A stretch of DNA of 63,605 bases from Polaromonas jejuensis NBRC 106434 (GTDB taxonomy: Bacteria; Pseudomonadota; Gammaproteobacteria; Burkholderiales; Burkholderiaceae_C): contig NZ_BCYO01000023.1 in the NCBI RefSeq assembly GCF_001598235.1, forward strand, positions 1-63,605. Reading direction: 5' to 3'. Position numbers and translations under genes: made by a program. Positions 7,946 through 17,321 of this stretch are shown here, piece after piece (positions within the stretch are counted from its first letter, which is position 1; each line of letters opens with the position of its first letter). Under the pieces are notes generated by a model. That model had not been told where the DNA came from. It ran no database searches and saw only the letters and a program-made list of their open reading frames with translations.

Positions 7946-9415
7946 ATGCCCCTGACCCTCACCCGCCCCGAACTGCAGCGCAGCGCCAACTTCATCGCCG
8001 GCCAGTGGCAGCCTGCCGACGGCGCCATGCTGGCCGTGACCGACCCGGCCACCGGCGATGCGATCACCCAGGTGCCGGATTCGGGCGCAGCCGAGGCGCT
8101 GGCCGCACTGGATGCCGCGCACGCCGCCTTCCCCGCTTGGCGCAAGGTGCCGGCCAAGCAGCGCGCGGCCATCCTCAAGCGCTGGAACGACCTGGTGCTG
8201 GCCCACCAGGACGACCTGGGCAAGCTGATCTCGCGCGAACAGGGCAAGCCCCTGGCCGAGGGCAAGGGCGAGGTGACCTATGCCGCGAGCTACATCGAAT
8301 GGTTCGCCGAAGAGGCCACGCGCATGAACGGCGAGCTCATTCCCGCGCCCGTGCCGGGCCGGCGCATGTTCGCGCTCAAGGAGCCCGTGGGCGTGGTCGC
8401 TGCCATCACACCCTGGAACTTTCCCGCCGCGATGATCGCGCGCAAGATCGCTCCGGCGCTGGCCGCCGGCTGCACCGTGGTCTGCAAGCCGGCCGAAGAC
8501 ACGCCTCTCACCTCGCTGGCCCTGGTGCTGCTGGCGCACGAGGCCGGCGTGCCGCCGGGCGTGCTCAACATCGTCACCGCCTCGCGCGAGAAGACGCCCG
8601 AGGTGGTTGATGTGTGGCTGGACGACGCGCGTGTGCGCAAGATCACCTTCACGGGCTCCACGCCCGTGGGCAAGCACCTGGCGCGCCGCAGCGCCGGCAC
8701 GCTGAAAAAGCTCTCGCTCGAACTGGGCGGCAATGCGCCCTTCATCGTGTTCGAGGACGCTGACGTGGACGCTGCCGTGGACGGCCTCATGGCCGCCAAG
8801 TTCCGAAACGGCGGCCAGACCTGCGTGTGCCCCAACCGCGTGTTCGTGCACAGCCAGGTGCATGACGCGTTCACGGAAAAGCTCGCCGCGCGCGTGGCGG
8901 CGCTGAAGGTAGGGCCGGCCAGCGACCCGGCCTCGCAGATCGGCCCCATGATCAACGCGCGCGCCGTGGAAAAAATCGAGCGCCACGTGCAGGACGCGCT
9001 GGCCAAGGGTGCCACCGTGCTCACGGGCGGCCGGCGCCTCCCCGACCTGGGCCCGACCTACTACGCCCCCACCGTGCTCTTGAACGCCGACGCCACCATG
9101 GCCTGTGCCGGCGAGGAAACCTTCGGCCCCGTGGCGCCGCTCACGCGCTTCACGGACGAAGCCGAAGTCATCGCGGCCGCCAACGACACCCCGTTCGGCC
9201 TGGCCGCCTACTTCTACAGCAACGACGTGCGCCGCATCTGGCGCGTGGCCGAGGCGCTGGAGACCGGCATCGTCGGCATCAATGAAGGCGCGCTGGCCGC
9301 CGAGGCCGCGCCCTTCGGCGGCGTGAAGGAGTCCGGCTACGGCCGCGAAGGCTCCACGCACGGCCTGGACGATTACCTGCACACCAAGTATCTCTGCCAG
9401 GGGCTGCTCGACTGA
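7946..9415 (+). CDS. NAD(P)-dependent aldehyde dehydrogenase (succinate-semialdehyde dehydrogenase type)
   Basis: 489-residue ALDH-superfamily enzyme oxidising an aldehyde to a carboxylate. Signature sequences: TPWNFPAAMIARKIAPALAAG, the cofactor loop TFTGSTPVGKHL, the catalytic Glu in SLELGGNAPFIVFEDAD and the catalytic Cys in NGGQTCVCPNR. It resembles the GabD branch most. In this operon the substrate could be succinic semialdehyde or 2-oxoglutarate semialdehyde made from a sugar acid, or the aldehyde released by the downstream HpcH/HpaI aldolase (inference). A family A repeat separates it from the dehydratase gene. Confidence 0.92.
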   Translation: MPLTLTRPELQRSANFIAGQWQPADGAMLAVTDPATGDAITQVPDSGAAEALAALDAAHAAFPAWRKVPAKQRAAILKRWNDLVLAHQDDLGKLISREQGKPLAEGKGEVTYAASYIEWFAEEATRMNGELIPAPVPGRRMFALKEPVGVVAAITPWNFPAAMIARKIAPALAAGCTVVCKPAEDTPLTSLALVLLAHEAGVPPGVLNIVTASREKTPEVVDVWLDDARVRKITFTGSTPVGKHLARRSAGTLKKLSLELGGNAPFIVFEDADVDAAVDGLMAAKFRNGGQTCVCPNRVFVHSQVHDAFTEKLAARVAALKVGPASDPASQIGPMINARAVEKIERHVQDALAKGATVLTGGRRLPDLGPTYYAPTVLLNADATMACAGEETFGPVAPLTRFTDEAEVIAAANDTPFGLAAYFYSNDVRRIWRVAEALETGIVGINEGALAAEAAPFGGVKESGYGREGSTHGLDDYLHTKYLCQGLLD

Positions 9416-9502
9416 GCGGCCGCAGGCAAGTGGGCCGGAGGGCTGGCCCAGGCGATCGGCCTGAAGTGCCCTTAAACAAAGCAAATACAGGAGACAACGA
9501 CC

Positions 9503-10501
9503 ATGCCAACCTTCCTTCCTACCATGCGGGCCGCCCGCCGCATGCTGCTGCTTGCCGTTGTGGCAAGCTGCGGGCTGAGTCCCGCGGCACATGCCCAAAG
9601 CGACTACCCCCACAAGCCCATCACCATGCTGGTGCCCTACCCTGCCGGAGGCGCCAACGACGCCGTGGCACGTCTGGTGGGGCTGAAGATGGGCGAGAAC
9701 CTCAAGCAGCCGGTCATCATCGACAACCGCCCCGGTGCCGGCACCACCATCGGTACCGCGGCGGCGGCCAAGGCTGCGCCCGACGGCTACACGCTGGTGC
9801 TGGGCTCACTGGCGAGCCACGCGGTCAGTCCTCACCTCTATGCCAAGCCAGGCTATGACGCCATCGCCGACTTCACCCCCGTGGGAATCATCGGCATGGT
9901 GCCCATGGTGCTGATCGTCGCCAAGGACTCGCCGTACACCGACCTGCGCTCGCTGGTCGAAGCCGCACGACGTCAGCCGAACGCGCTGAACTATGGTTCC
10001 GCAGGCAACGGCTCCCCGCTGCACCTGGCGGCCGAGCTGTTCAAGCAAAACGCGCATATCCAGATCAGCCACGTGCCCTACAAGGGCGGCAGTGCCCACA
10101 CGATGGACCTGATGGGCGGCCGGCTCGACATGATCCTGGATACCTTGAGCAGCGCCGCGCCACTGATCAAGGGCGGCAAGGTCCGCGCCCTGGCCGTCGC
10201 AGCATCCTCCCGCCTGCCCGAGCTGCCGGGCGTCCCCACCTTTTCGGAGGCAGGCTACCCCGGGTTTGAAGTCAATGCCTGGTATGCGCTGTACGCGCCT
10301 GCCAAGACCAGCAAAGAGGTGATTGCCCGCCTCAGCACATCGCTGGTGAGCGTGCTCAAGCAGCCCGACGTTCTGGAGAAGTTCAGCAACCTGGGCGTCC
10401 GGACCCAGCCCGGCTCACCGCAAGATCTGGCCCGCTTTACCCAAGACGAATGGAACCGCTATGGCAAGGTCATTCTCGCCAGCGGCATCCGCATCGACTG
10501 A
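9503..10501 (+). CDS. Bug/TctC-family periplasmic solute-binding protein
   Basis: 332-residue TTT-type receptor with a Sec signal peptide (RRMLLLAVVASCGLSPAAHA) and the family opening YPHKPITMLVPYPAGGANDA, then IIDNRPGAGTTIGTAA and HVPYKGGSAHTMDLMGGRLD. The start at 9503 follows CAGGAGACAACGACC. It is the second binding protein of this operon and only distantly like the one at 5310, so the cluster may take up two related acids, or one may have a regulatory role. No membrane subunits are present. Confidence 0.92.
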   Translation: MPTFLPTMRAARRMLLLAVVASCGLSPAAHAQSDYPHKPITMLVPYPAGGANDAVARLVGLKMGENLKQPVIIDNRPGAGTTIGTAAAAKAAPDGYTLVLGSLASHAVSPHLYAKPGYDAIADFTPVGIIGMVPMVLIVAKDSPYTDLRSLVEAARRQPNALNYGSAGNGSPLHLAAELFKQNAHIQISHVPYKGGSAHTMDLMGGRLDMILDTLSSAAPLIKGGKVRALAVAASSRLPELPGVPTFSEAGYPGFEVNAWYALYAPAKTSKEVIARLSTSLVSVLKQPDVLEKFSNLGVRTQPGSPQDLARFTQDEWNRYGKVILASGIRID

Positions 10502-10505
10502 CCGC

Positions 10506-11465
10506 ATGAACGCCACCTTCCAGGTTCTCGTCACCGCGCCCCACTGGGCCCCCTCTGCGCAGGACATCGTGCGCGGCGCGGGTGGGCAGATCACCTTCCT
10601 GCCCGATCCCGTTACCGAAGACGTGCTGGCAGCGCAGTTGGCAGCCACAGGCGCGCAGGCCGTGGTGCTGCGGGGCTCCAAACCCATTTCGGCGCGCGTT
10701 CTGGCCGCCGCCCCAGCGTTGAAGATCATCGCCAAGAATGGGGCGGGCGTGGACAGCGTGGACCTGGCTGCCGCTCGCCAGCGCGGCGTCGCCGTCGCCG
10801 TGGCGCCCGCCGCCAATGCCGATGCCGTGGCCGAGCACGCGCTGGCGCTCATGCTCGCACTCACACGGCAGTTGCCCTTGCTCGATGGCATGGTGCGCGG
10901 CGGCCGCTGGGCCGACAGCACCTGGCAAGGGCGTGATTTCCGCGGCGCCGTGGTCGGCATCGTGGGCTACGGCAGCATAGGCCGCAGTACGGCGCGGCTC
11001 GCCGCCGCGCTGGGCGCCCGGGTGCTGGTACTGCGCCCCCATGGGCAGGCTGACAACCATGCCACGGAACCCGACCTGGACCGCTTTCTGGCGCAGATCG
11101 ACATCCTGAGCCTGCACTGCCCGCTGACCGAACGCACACACGGCCTGATCGGCCAGCGCGAACTGTCACTCATGCGGCGCGGCAGCCTGCTCATCAATAC
11201 GGCGCGCGGCCCCGTCGTGGACGAAGCGGCGCTGTTGCAGGCCTTGCGATCCGGCCATCTGGAGGGCGCCGGGCTGGACACGTTCGACACCGAGCCCCTG
11301 CCCGCTGGCCACCCGCTGCTGGCACTGCCCAATGTGCTGCTCACGCCGCATGTCGCAGGCGTCACCCGCAACGCGGCACTGCAAGTGGCGAACATCACTG
11401 CCCGCAACATCGTGGACTACCTGGCCACCGGCACCTTGCCCGCCCATCATCTCGTGACGGGCTGA
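10506..11465 (+). CDS. D-isomer-specific 2-hydroxyacid dehydrogenase
   Basis: 319-residue NAD(P)-dependent dehydrogenase of the phosphoglycerate/hydroxypyruvate/glyoxylate reductase family. Dinucleotide-binding motif [22 protein letters not shown], substrate-site [18 protein letters not shown] with the conserved Arg, and the His-containing end [13 protein letters not shown] are all present. The start at 10506 lies 4 bp after the preceding Bug stop, so the genes are co-translated. A role in interconverting a 2-hydroxy and a 2-oxo acid (for example tartronate semialdehyde/glycerate or a sugar-acid intermediate) is inferred. Confidence 0.92.
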   Translation: MNATFQVLVTAPHWAPSAQDIVRGAGGQITFLPDPVTEDVLAAQLAATGAQAVVLRGSKPISARVLAAAPALKIIAKNGAGVDSVDLAAARQRGVAVAVAPAANADAVAEHALALMLALTRQLPLLDGMVRGGRWADSTWQGRDFRGAVVGIVGYGSIGRSTARLAAALGARVLVLRPHGQADNHATEPDLDRFLAQIDILSLHCPLTERTHGLIGQRELSLMRRGSLLINTARGPVVDEAALLQALRSGHLEGAGLDTFDTEPLPAGHPLLALPNVLLTPHVAGVTRNAALQVANITARNIVDYLATGTLPAHHLVTG

Positions 11466-11508
11466 GCCGGCCCGCCACGCCATTTTCCCTGGACCCAACA
11501 CTTCCGCC

Positions 11509-12312
11509 ATGCCTGCCAATAATCCATTCAAAACCGCCCTCACCGGCCACCAGCCCCAAATCGGCCTGTGGCTGTCCATGGCCGATCCGTATCTGGCCGA
11601 GGTCAGCGCCACCGCCGGCTTCGACTGGCTGCTGATCGACGGCGAGCATGCGCCCAACGATTTGCGCAGCACGCTCGCTGCGCTTCAGGCCGTCGCCCCC
11701 TACCCCTCGCAACCCGTGGTGCGGGCTGTGGCCGGCGACGTGCCGCTGATCAAGCAACTGCTCGACATTGGCGCACAGAACCTGCTGGTGCCCATGGTCG
11801 ACACCGCCGAGCAAGCCCGTGCCCTTGTCAGCGCCACACGCTACCCGCCCCTGGGCATTCGCGGCGTCGGCAGCGCCGTGGGCCGCGCATCGCGCTGGAG
11901 CGCACGTGCAGACTACCTGGACAAGGCCGACGGCGAGGTCTGCCTGCTGGTGCAGGCCGAAACCGTGACCGCATTGAACAACCTGGAAGCCATCTGCGCC
12001 GTGGACGGCGTGGACGGTGTTTTCATCGGCCCGGCTGACCTGGCCGCTTCCATGGGATACCGTGGCAAGCCCGGCCATCCGGAGGTGCAGGCCGCGATCG
12101 AGCAGGCCATGAAAACCATCATCGCCTCCGGCAAGGCCGCAGGCACACTCACCTCGGACCCGGCGCTGGCGCGGCGCTACCTGGCCCTGGGCTGCACCTT
12201 TGTGGCCACAGGGGTGGACGTTCTGGTCTATGCCAACGCCGTCCGGCGCATGGCGTCGGACTTCAAGTCGTCCAGCGCCGTGCCGCCTGCAGGCCCCAGC
12301 GCGGCCTATTAA
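11509..12312 (+). CDS. HpcH/HpaI-family class II pyruvate aldolase
   Basis: 267-residue metal-dependent aldolase that splits 2-oxo-4-hydroxy acids into pyruvate and an aldehyde (GarL, RhmA and HpaI are relatives). Landmarks: [33 protein letters not shown] with the catalytic His, [35 protein letters not shown] and [20 protein letters not shown]. As the last gene of the operon, after a galactarate/altronate-type dehydratase, it would fit cleavage of 5-keto-4-deoxy-glucarate or a similar 2-keto-3-deoxy acid; this pathway is inference. The right repeat element begins 55 bp after its stop. Confidence 0.92.
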   Translation: MPANNPFKTALTGHQPQIGLWLSMADPYLAEVSATAGFDWLLIDGEHAPNDLRSTLAALQAVAPYPSQPVVRAVAGDVPLIKQLLDIGAQNLLVPMVDTAEQARALVSATRYPPLGIRGVGSAVGRASRWSARADYLDKADGEVCLLVQAETVTALNNLEAICAVDGVDGVFIGPADLAASMGYRGKPGHPEVQAAIEQAMKTIIASGKAAGTLTSDPALARRYLALGCTFVATGVDVLVYANAVRRMASDFKSSSAVPPAGPSAAY

Positions 12313-12366
12313 ACCGGCGAAGCGGCCCGCTTCTGCAGCATCCAGCATGGGCTGCGCGGCCGAGAC

Positions 12367-12480
12367 TCTGTTTCAGCGCAGGCTAACTTTGCGCAGCAAA
12401 GTTATGCGCAGCGGCCGCAGCTAAAACAGGATGCATGCGCAGAAGGCACTCATGGAATACCGGTTGCCTGGCCGGCTCGG
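12367..12480 (+). repeat. 61-bp palindromic element plus argF-tail copy, right copy
   Basis: Bases 12367-12427 match 4102-4162 at 60 of 61 positions, in the same orientation. As at the left copy, the AAAAC end runs straight into an argF 3'-end homologue (12428-12480). Read in the argF frame it gives QKALMEYRLPGRLG, without a stop at the equivalent place. It is the distal boundary of the 8.3-kb catabolic segment. The rest of the 443-bp gap before the NCS1 gene holds a hairpin and a TGTATACA site. Confidence 0.85.
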
Positions 12481-12625
12481 CCAAGAACCGCACACCGCGA
12501 CAGCCCCTCCGCGTTAATCCGGACGCACGCTCCAACACGCCAAGGCCGTTCCCCCCGCCAGGCGGCAGGGACATGCACGCCTTGGGCAAATGGCACGGAA
12601 CATGCCGCAACTGCGCGCAAAACCA

Positions 12626-12643
12626 TCGCGGGTAAACCCGCGA
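12626..12643. other. perfect hairpin TCGCGGGT-aa-ACCCGCGA
   Basis: An 8-bp perfect stem with a two-base centre in the leader region of the NCS1 transporter gene. There is no T-run after it, so it is not a standard terminator; it could be an operator dyad. Role unknown. Confidence 0.35.
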
Positions 12644-12672
12644 ATCGAAGTTGCTCCTACCGAGTACAGTTC

Positions 12673-12680
12673 TGTATACA
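12673..12680. promoter_or_regulatory. TGTATACA palindrome upstream of the NCS1 transporter
   Basis: Lies 77 bp before the transporter start in the sequence TTCTGTATACAAAATTG. Such TGTATACA cores are typical of operators for GntR/FadR-type regulators of catabolic genes; no regulator gene is adjacent. Inference only. Confidence 0.35.
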
Positions 12681-12756
12681 AAATTGACCGGCGCTCTTGG
12701 TCAATCCTGATTTGAGCCTTGGCCCCGGGCACCCACCCTACGCATTGGAGATCACC

Positions 12757-14217
12757 ATGGACATTCGTGACCCATCGATCGGTCTGTACAACGAAGACCT
12801 CGCGCCGGCGAAAAAGCGGAACTGGGGCACCTTCAGCATCTTCAATGTCTGGACCTCAGACGTGCACAGCCTCTGGGGCTATTACCTGGCGGCCAGCCTG
12901 TTCCTGCTGTGCGGCAGTTTCACCAATTTCCTCCTCGCCATCGGGCTGAGCTCGCTGGTGATTTTTTTCCTGATGAACCTGGTCGGCTATGCGGGCGTGA
13001 AAACCGGCGTGCCCTACCCCGTGCTGGCGCGCGCATCCTTCGGCGTCTGGGGCGCCAACCTGCCCGCGCTGGTGCGGGCCGTGGTGGCCTGCTTCTGGTA
13101 CGGCGCACAGACGGCCGCAGCCTCGGGCGCCATCGTGGCGCTGCTTACGCGCTCCGACGCCATCATGGCGTTTCACAAATCGGCGCACCTGCTGGGCCAT
13201 TCCGGCCTTGACGTGATCTGCTTCGTGGTCGTCTGGATCCTGCAGTTGCTCATCATCCAGAACGGCATGGAAACCGTGCGCAAGTTCCAGGATTGGGCCG
13301 GCCCGGCCGTGTGGGTGGCCATGCTGGTGCTCGCCGTGGGCCTGTGCGTGAAGGCCGGCGGATTTTCGTTTGACCACGGCATTCCGCAGGATGTGCTGCT
13401 GGCCAAGACCAAGGATGCCGGCGTGCCGGGCGAGCCCGGCACGTTCTGGGCCCTCATGGCCGCAGGCGCAACGTGGATCACCTACTTCGCGGCGCTGTAC
13501 CTGAATTTTTGCGACTTTTCGCGCTACGCCAAAGACAAGGCCACCGTCAAAAAAGGTAACCTCTGGGGCCTGCCGATCAACCTGCTCCTGTTCTCGCTGG
13601 TGGCAGGCGTCACCACCATTGCCGCCTTCAAGGTATACGGCGAAGTGCTGCTGCACCCTGAGCAGATCTCCGCCAAGTTCGACAGCTGGTTCCTGGCGCT
13701 GCTGGCCGCGCTGACCTTTGCGGTGGCGACGCTGGGCATCAATGTGGTGGCCAACTTCGTCTCGCCCGCCTTTGACTTTGCCAACGTGTTCCCGCACAAG
13801 ATCAGCTTCAAGACCGGTGGCTATATCGCCGCCGGCATTGCGCTGGTGCTCTACCCCTTTGCGCCCTGGGAAGGCAACGCGGCAAGCTTTGTCGGCGCCA
13901 TCGGCGCGACCATGGGGCCGCTCCTGGGCATCATACTGGTGGACTACTACCTGATCGCCAAAGGCCAGGTCAACGTCGAAGCGCTCTACCACGAGGACGG
14001 CGAATACCGCTACCAGGGCGGCTGGAACACCAACGCCCTCATCGCCACCGTCATTGGCGCGCTGTTTTCCAGCATCCTGCCCAACTTCACCAGCCTGCTG
14101 CCGGCGTGGTGGGGCATTTATGGCTGGTTCTTTGGGGTGGCGATTGCGGGGCTTGCTTACTACGTGCTGGCCACGGTCATGCCACGGACGGCCGGTGCGG
14201 TGCCGGCCAAGGCCTAG
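12757..14217 (+). CDS. NCS1-family nucleobase/hydantoin/allantoin cation symporter
   Basis: 486-residue inner-membrane transporter with about twelve hydrophobic helices. Family marks: an N-terminal NEDLAPAKKRNWGTFSIFNVW, the first helix WGYYLAASLFL, ARASFGVWGANLPALVRA, and LNFCDFSRYAKDKATVKKGN, typical of PucI/CodB-like NCS1 permeases. Start chosen at 12757 behind GGAGATCACC; the frame is open 20 codons upstream without a better site. Substrate (uracil, allantoin, hydantoin, cytosine or other) cannot be decided; no purine or pyrimidine catabolic genes are adjacent. Confidence 0.9.
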   Translation: MDIRDPSIGLYNEDLAPAKKRNWGTFSIFNVWTSDVHSLWGYYLAASLFLLCGSFTNFLLAIGLSSLVIFFLMNLVGYAGVKTGVPYPVLARASFGVWGANLPALVRAVVACFWYGAQTAAASGAIVALLTRSDAIMAFHKSAHLLGHSGLDVICFVVVWILQLLIIQNGMETVRKFQDWAGPAVWVAMLVLAVGLCVKAGGFSFDHGIPQDVLLAKTKDAGVPGEPGTFWALMAAGATWITYFAALYLNFCDFSRYAKDKATVKKGNLWGLPINLLLFSLVAGVTTIAAFKVYGEVLLHPEQISAKFDSWFLALLAALTFAVATLGINVVANFVSPAFDFANVFPHKISFKTGGYIAAGIALVLYPFAPWEGNAASFVGAIGATMGPLLGIILVDYYLIAKGQVNVEALYHEDGEYRYQGGWNTNALIATVIGALFSSILPNFTSLLPAWWGIYGWFFGVAIAGLAYYVLATVMPRTAGAVPAKA

Positions 14218-14311
14218 AACCCGGCGTCGCCGCCGGGGCGTTCTCCCCGCGCCAGCCAAGCCCGATCGCGTGGGATGAAACGAAGAACCGCACGGGTGCC
14301 GGCCCGCCCCC

Positions 14312-15064
14312 TCAGCCGCGCCCTACGAACGGCATCTTCGTCGCCATGATGGTCATGAACTGCACGTTGGTGGACAGCGGCAAGGCCGCCATGTGCACCA
14401 CCGCATCGGCCACTTCCTTCGCGTCCATCATGGGCTCGACAGCGATCTCGCCGTTGGCCTGGGGCACGCCCTTGGTCATGCGTGCCGACAGCTCCGTCAG
14501 GGCGTTGCCAACGTCAATTTGACCGCAGGCGATGTTGTACTTGCGGCCGTCCAGCGAGATGGATTTGGTCAGCCCCGTGATGGCGTGCTTGGTGGACGTG
14601 TAGGCCGCCGAATTGGGGCGCGGCGCGTGGGCAGAGATCGATCCGTTGTTGATGATGCGGCCGCCCTGCGGCACCTGCTCTTTCATCAGCCTGAAAGCGC
14701 CTTGTGCGCAGAGGAAGGAGCCCGTCAGGTTGATGTTGACCACGTTTTGCCATTGCTCAAACGCGACCTCTTCGAAAGGGACACCCAGTCCGCTCACGCC
14801 GGCGTTGTTGAACAGCACATCCAGGCGCCCGAACTCGGCCTTGACCCTGGCAAACAGGGCGTTGACGGATTCAGGGCTGCTCACATCGGTGGCCACCGGC
14901 AGCGCGCGGCCGGTGCCGGACTCCTGCGCCACGTCATTGAGCGGCTCGATGCGGCGCCCGACCAGCACGACGCGATAACCGGCCTGCAACAGCGCCAGCG
15001 CGGTGGCTCTGCCAATGCCGGTGCCCGCGCCGGTAACCAGTGCAACCTTGTCGTTCGAATTCAT
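14312..15064 (-). CDS. SDR-family NAD(P)-dependent oxidoreductase
   Basis: 250-residue classical short-chain dehydrogenase. Cofactor motif [21 protein letters not shown] in [16 protein letters not shown], the catalytic Ser in [12 protein letters not shown] and the Tyr-Lys pair in [15 protein letters not shown] are all present, so it should be active. Start at 15064 ([14 protein letters not shown]); upstream in-frame sequence is not family-like. It is convergent with the NCS1 gene and divergent from the kyn operon. Substrate unknown. Confidence 0.9.
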   Translation of the reverse strand: MNSNDKVALVTGAGTGIGRATALALLQAGYRVVLVGRRIEPLNDVAQESGTGRALPVATDVSSPESVNALFARVKAEFGRLDVLFNNAGVSGLGVPFEEVAFEQWQNVVNINLTGSFLCAQGAFRLMKEQVPQGGRIINNGSISAHAPRPNSAAYTSTKHAITGLTKSISLDGRKYNIACGQIDVGNALTELSARMTKGVPQANGEIAVEPMMDAKEVADAVVHMAALPLSTNVQFMTIMATKMPFVGRG

Positions 15065-15205
15065 GTTTGATGCCTTTGTCTCTGTAGGTAGGTAGATGAG
15101 TATGTGAAGCAGACTATCACTGCCCACCCTGTAGATTCTGCCCGAGCAGCACAGGCATCGCTTGCTCCCAGCCTCTGCGCCAGGCTTGCCCGCAAGTACT
15201 TTAGG

Positions 15206-15233
15206 TTTCAACTATTTTCAGATTTGTTGGAAA
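15206..15233. promoter_or_regulatory. TTTCAAC-N13-GTTGGAAA inverted repeat before kynB
   Basis: An imperfect AT-rich dyad 43 bp before the kynB start. The place suits an operator for a kynurenine-responsive regulator (Lrp/AsnC-type KynR in relatives), but no regulator gene is next to it. Low-confidence inference. Confidence 0.3.
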
Positions 15234-15275
15234 TAACCGACACCACGGCATTTTCAGCGGTGCTACCTTTGCAGC

Positions 15276-15938
15276 ATGACTACCAGCGTTCCTCGCCACA
15301 TGGCCGAGACGCCCCGGAAAATCCGGGACATTTCGCCTGCCGTCCATCCCGGCACGCCGGTCTTCCCCGGCGACACACCCTACCAGCAGCAGTGGTGCGC
15401 CACCATCGCGCCGGGCTGTCCGGTGAACGTGAGCAGCATCACCCTGTCGCCGCATGTGGGCGCCCATGCCGACGCGCCGCTGCACTACGACGCGCAAGGC
15501 GCAGCCATAGGCGCGGTGGCGCTGGAGCCCTTTATAGGCCCCTGCCGCGTGATCCATGCGATTGGCTGCGGCCCGCTCATTGAATGGCGCCATATCGCCC
15601 ATGCGACGGCCCACCTGCCTCCGCGCGTGCTGGTGCGCACCTATGCACAAGCGCCCGTTGACCAGTGGGACGGCGCGCTGAGTGCCTACGCACCCGGCAC
15701 CATCGAACGCCTGGCCGCGCTGGGCGTGCGGCTGGTGGGCATAGACACCGCTAGCATAGACCCGGCCGACAGCAAAACGCTGGACAGCCACCAGGTCATT
15801 CGCCGCCTGGACCTGCGCGTGCTCGAAAACCTGGTGCTCGACGACGTGCCCGAAGGCGACTACGAACTGATCGCCCTGCCCCTGAAACTCACCGCCGCCG
15901 ATGCATCGCCCGTGCGGGCCGTGCTGCGCGATCTATAG
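15276..15938 (+). CDS. kynB: kynurenine formamidase (arylformamidase)
   Basis: 220-residue metal-dependent cyclase-family hydrolase converting N-formylkynurenine to kynurenine and formate. The zinc-site motif, normally HxGTHxDxPxH, is seen as [12 protein letters not shown] (Ala in place of Thr, a tolerated position), and the C-terminal [28 protein letters not shown] is characteristic of KynB. The start is taken at 15276; an ATG nine codons in ([12 protein letters not shown]) is also possible and closer to the usual length. Followed 22 bp later by kynU and then kynA, the complete three-step tryptophan-to-anthranilate route. Confidence 0.94.
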   Translation: MTTSVPRHMAETPRKIRDISPAVHPGTPVFPGDTPYQQQWCATIAPGCPVNVSSITLSPHVGAHADAPLHYDAQGAAIGAVALEPFIGPCRVIHAIGCGPLIEWRHIAHATAHLPPRVLVRTYAQAPVDQWDGALSAYAPGTIERLAALGVRLVGIDTASIDPADSKTLDSHQVIRRLDLRVLENLVLDDVPEGDYELIALPLKLTAADASPVRAVLRDL

Positions 15939-15960
15939 CTTTTTTCCTCTGCCCACCACC

Positions 15961-17319
15961 ATGACCACTTTGCAAGACTGCCGCGCGCTCGACGCGCAAG
16001 ACCCGCTGCGCCCCCTGCGCGATCATTTCACCCTGCCCGAAGGCGTGATTTACCTCGACGGCAACTCGCTCGGCGTGGCGCCCAAGGCTGTGGCCGCGCG
16101 CGTCGCCGACGTGGTGCAGCGCGAATGGTCGCAAGACCTGATCCGCGCCTGGAACTCGGCCGGCTGGGTGGACCTGCCGCAGCGCCTGGGCAACCAGCTC
16201 GCGCCCTGGATAGGCGCCGGCCCCGATGAAGTGGTGTGCACCGACACCACCTCGATCAACCTCTACAAGGTGCTCAGCGCCGCGCTCAACATCGCGCGCG
16301 AAGATGCCCCGCAGCGCAAGCGCGTGCTCAGCGAGCGCAGCAACTTCCCCACCGACCTGTACATCGCTGAGGCGCTGTGCCGGGAGCGGGGTCTGGAACT
16401 GGTGCTGCTGGAACCTGAGGAAATCGCCGCCGCGCTGCAGGATGACGTGGCCGTGCTCATGCTCACCCATGTCAACTACCGAACCGGCGCCATGCACGAC
16501 ATGGCCGCGATCACCGCCGCAGCCCATGCGCGCGGCATTTTGACCATCTGGGACCTGTGCCACAGCGCGGGCGCCGTGCCTGTCCACTTGAACGCCGCCA
16601 ATGCAGATTTCTCGATCGGCTGCGGCTACAAGTACCTCAACGGCGGCCCCGGCGCCCCGGCCTTCGTCTGGGTGCACCCGCGCCACACCGACCGTTTCTG
16701 GCAGCCGCTGGCCGGCTGGTTCGGCCATGCCGCCCCCTTCGAATTCACGCCCGAGTACCGCCCCGCCCCCGGCATACGCCGCTACCTGTGCGGCACGCAG
16801 CCCATCATCAGCCTTTCCGCGCTGCAGTGCGGGCTCGCCGTGTTCGACGCGGCCACACCGCTGGGCGGCATGCAGGCGCTGCGCACCAAGTCGCTCGCGC
16901 TCACGGACCTGTTCATCCGGCTCGTGGAAGAACGCTGCGCGGGCCATGGCCTGGGCCTGGCGACGCCGCGCGCGCATGCGCAGCGCGGTTCGCAGGTCTG
17001 CTTGACACGCGAATATGGCCCCCACGCTCCGCCGCTGCGCGGGTCGCTGCCCCCCGAGGGGGCTGTCACCGCCTTGGGGCGGCCCGGCGGCGGTGACTCC
17101 GGCGCCTACGCCATCGTGCAGGCGCTGATCGCGCGCGGCGTGATTGGCGACTTCCGCGCCGGCGACAACGGGAAGCACCTCGACATCCTGCGCTTCGGTT
17201 TCACACCGCTCTACATCGGCTTTGAAGACGTATGGAACGCCGTCGAGCATCTGAAGCAAGTGCTTGACACCGGTGAGTGGCAAAGAGCCGAATTCAACCA
17301 GAAACAGGCGGTGACCTGA
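15961..17319 (+). CDS. kynU: kynureninase carrying an in-frame dispersed-repeat insertion
   Basis: PLP enzyme cleaving kynurenine to anthranilate and alanine; 452 residues, longer than the usual ~415-420. PLP lysine in [19 protein letters not shown], plus [22 protein letters not shown] and [14 protein letters not shown]. Between QVCLTRE and [17 protein letters not shown], residues ~353-379 ([13 protein letters not shown]...GRPGGGDS) are foreign to the family. They are encoded by a GC-rich intergenic-type repeat that has entered without breaking the frame. The insertion sits in a surface-like stretch before the C-terminal helices, so activity may survive, but this should be tested. ATG at 15961 chosen; kynA follows 2 bp after the stop. 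Confidence 0.94.
   Translation: MTTLQDCRALDAQDPLRPLRDHFTLPEGVIYLDGNSLGVAPKAVAARVADVVQREWSQDLIRAWNSAGWVDLPQRLGNQLAPWIGAGPDEVVCTDTTSINLYKVLSAALNIAREDAPQRKRVLSERSNFPTDLYIAEALCRERGLELVLLEPEEIAAALQDDVAVLMLTHVNYRTGAMHDMAAITAAAHARGILTIWDLCHSAGAVPVHLNAANADFSIGCGYKYLNGGPGAPAFVWVHPRHTDRFWQPLAGWFGHAAPFEFTPEYRPAPGIRRYLCGTQPIISLSALQCGLAVFDAATPLGGMQALRTKSLALTDLFIRLVEERCAGHGLGLATPRAHAQRGSQVCLTREYGPHAPPLRGSLPPEGAVTALGRPGGGDSGAYAIVQALIARGVIGDFRAGDNGKHLDILRFGFTPLYIGFEDVWNAVEHLKQVLDTGEWQRAEFNQKQAVT
17017..17096 (+). repeat. GC-rich dispersed repeat (family B) inside kynU
   Basis: Contains CCCCCACGCTCCGCCGCTGC, GGGTCGCTGCCCCCCGAGGG and CCTTGGGGCGGCCCGGCGGC, a pattern I recognise as an intergenic repeat common in Comamonadaceae. 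Here it lies wholly within an open reading frame, with the frame preserved on both sides. It is the only copy seen in the window. Confidence 0.75.
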
Positions 17320-17321
17320 TC

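Noticed and set aside
12481..12756. Riboswitch in the NCS1 leader
   Set aside because: There are hairpins, but I could not match any known purine, guanidine or other riboswitch core.
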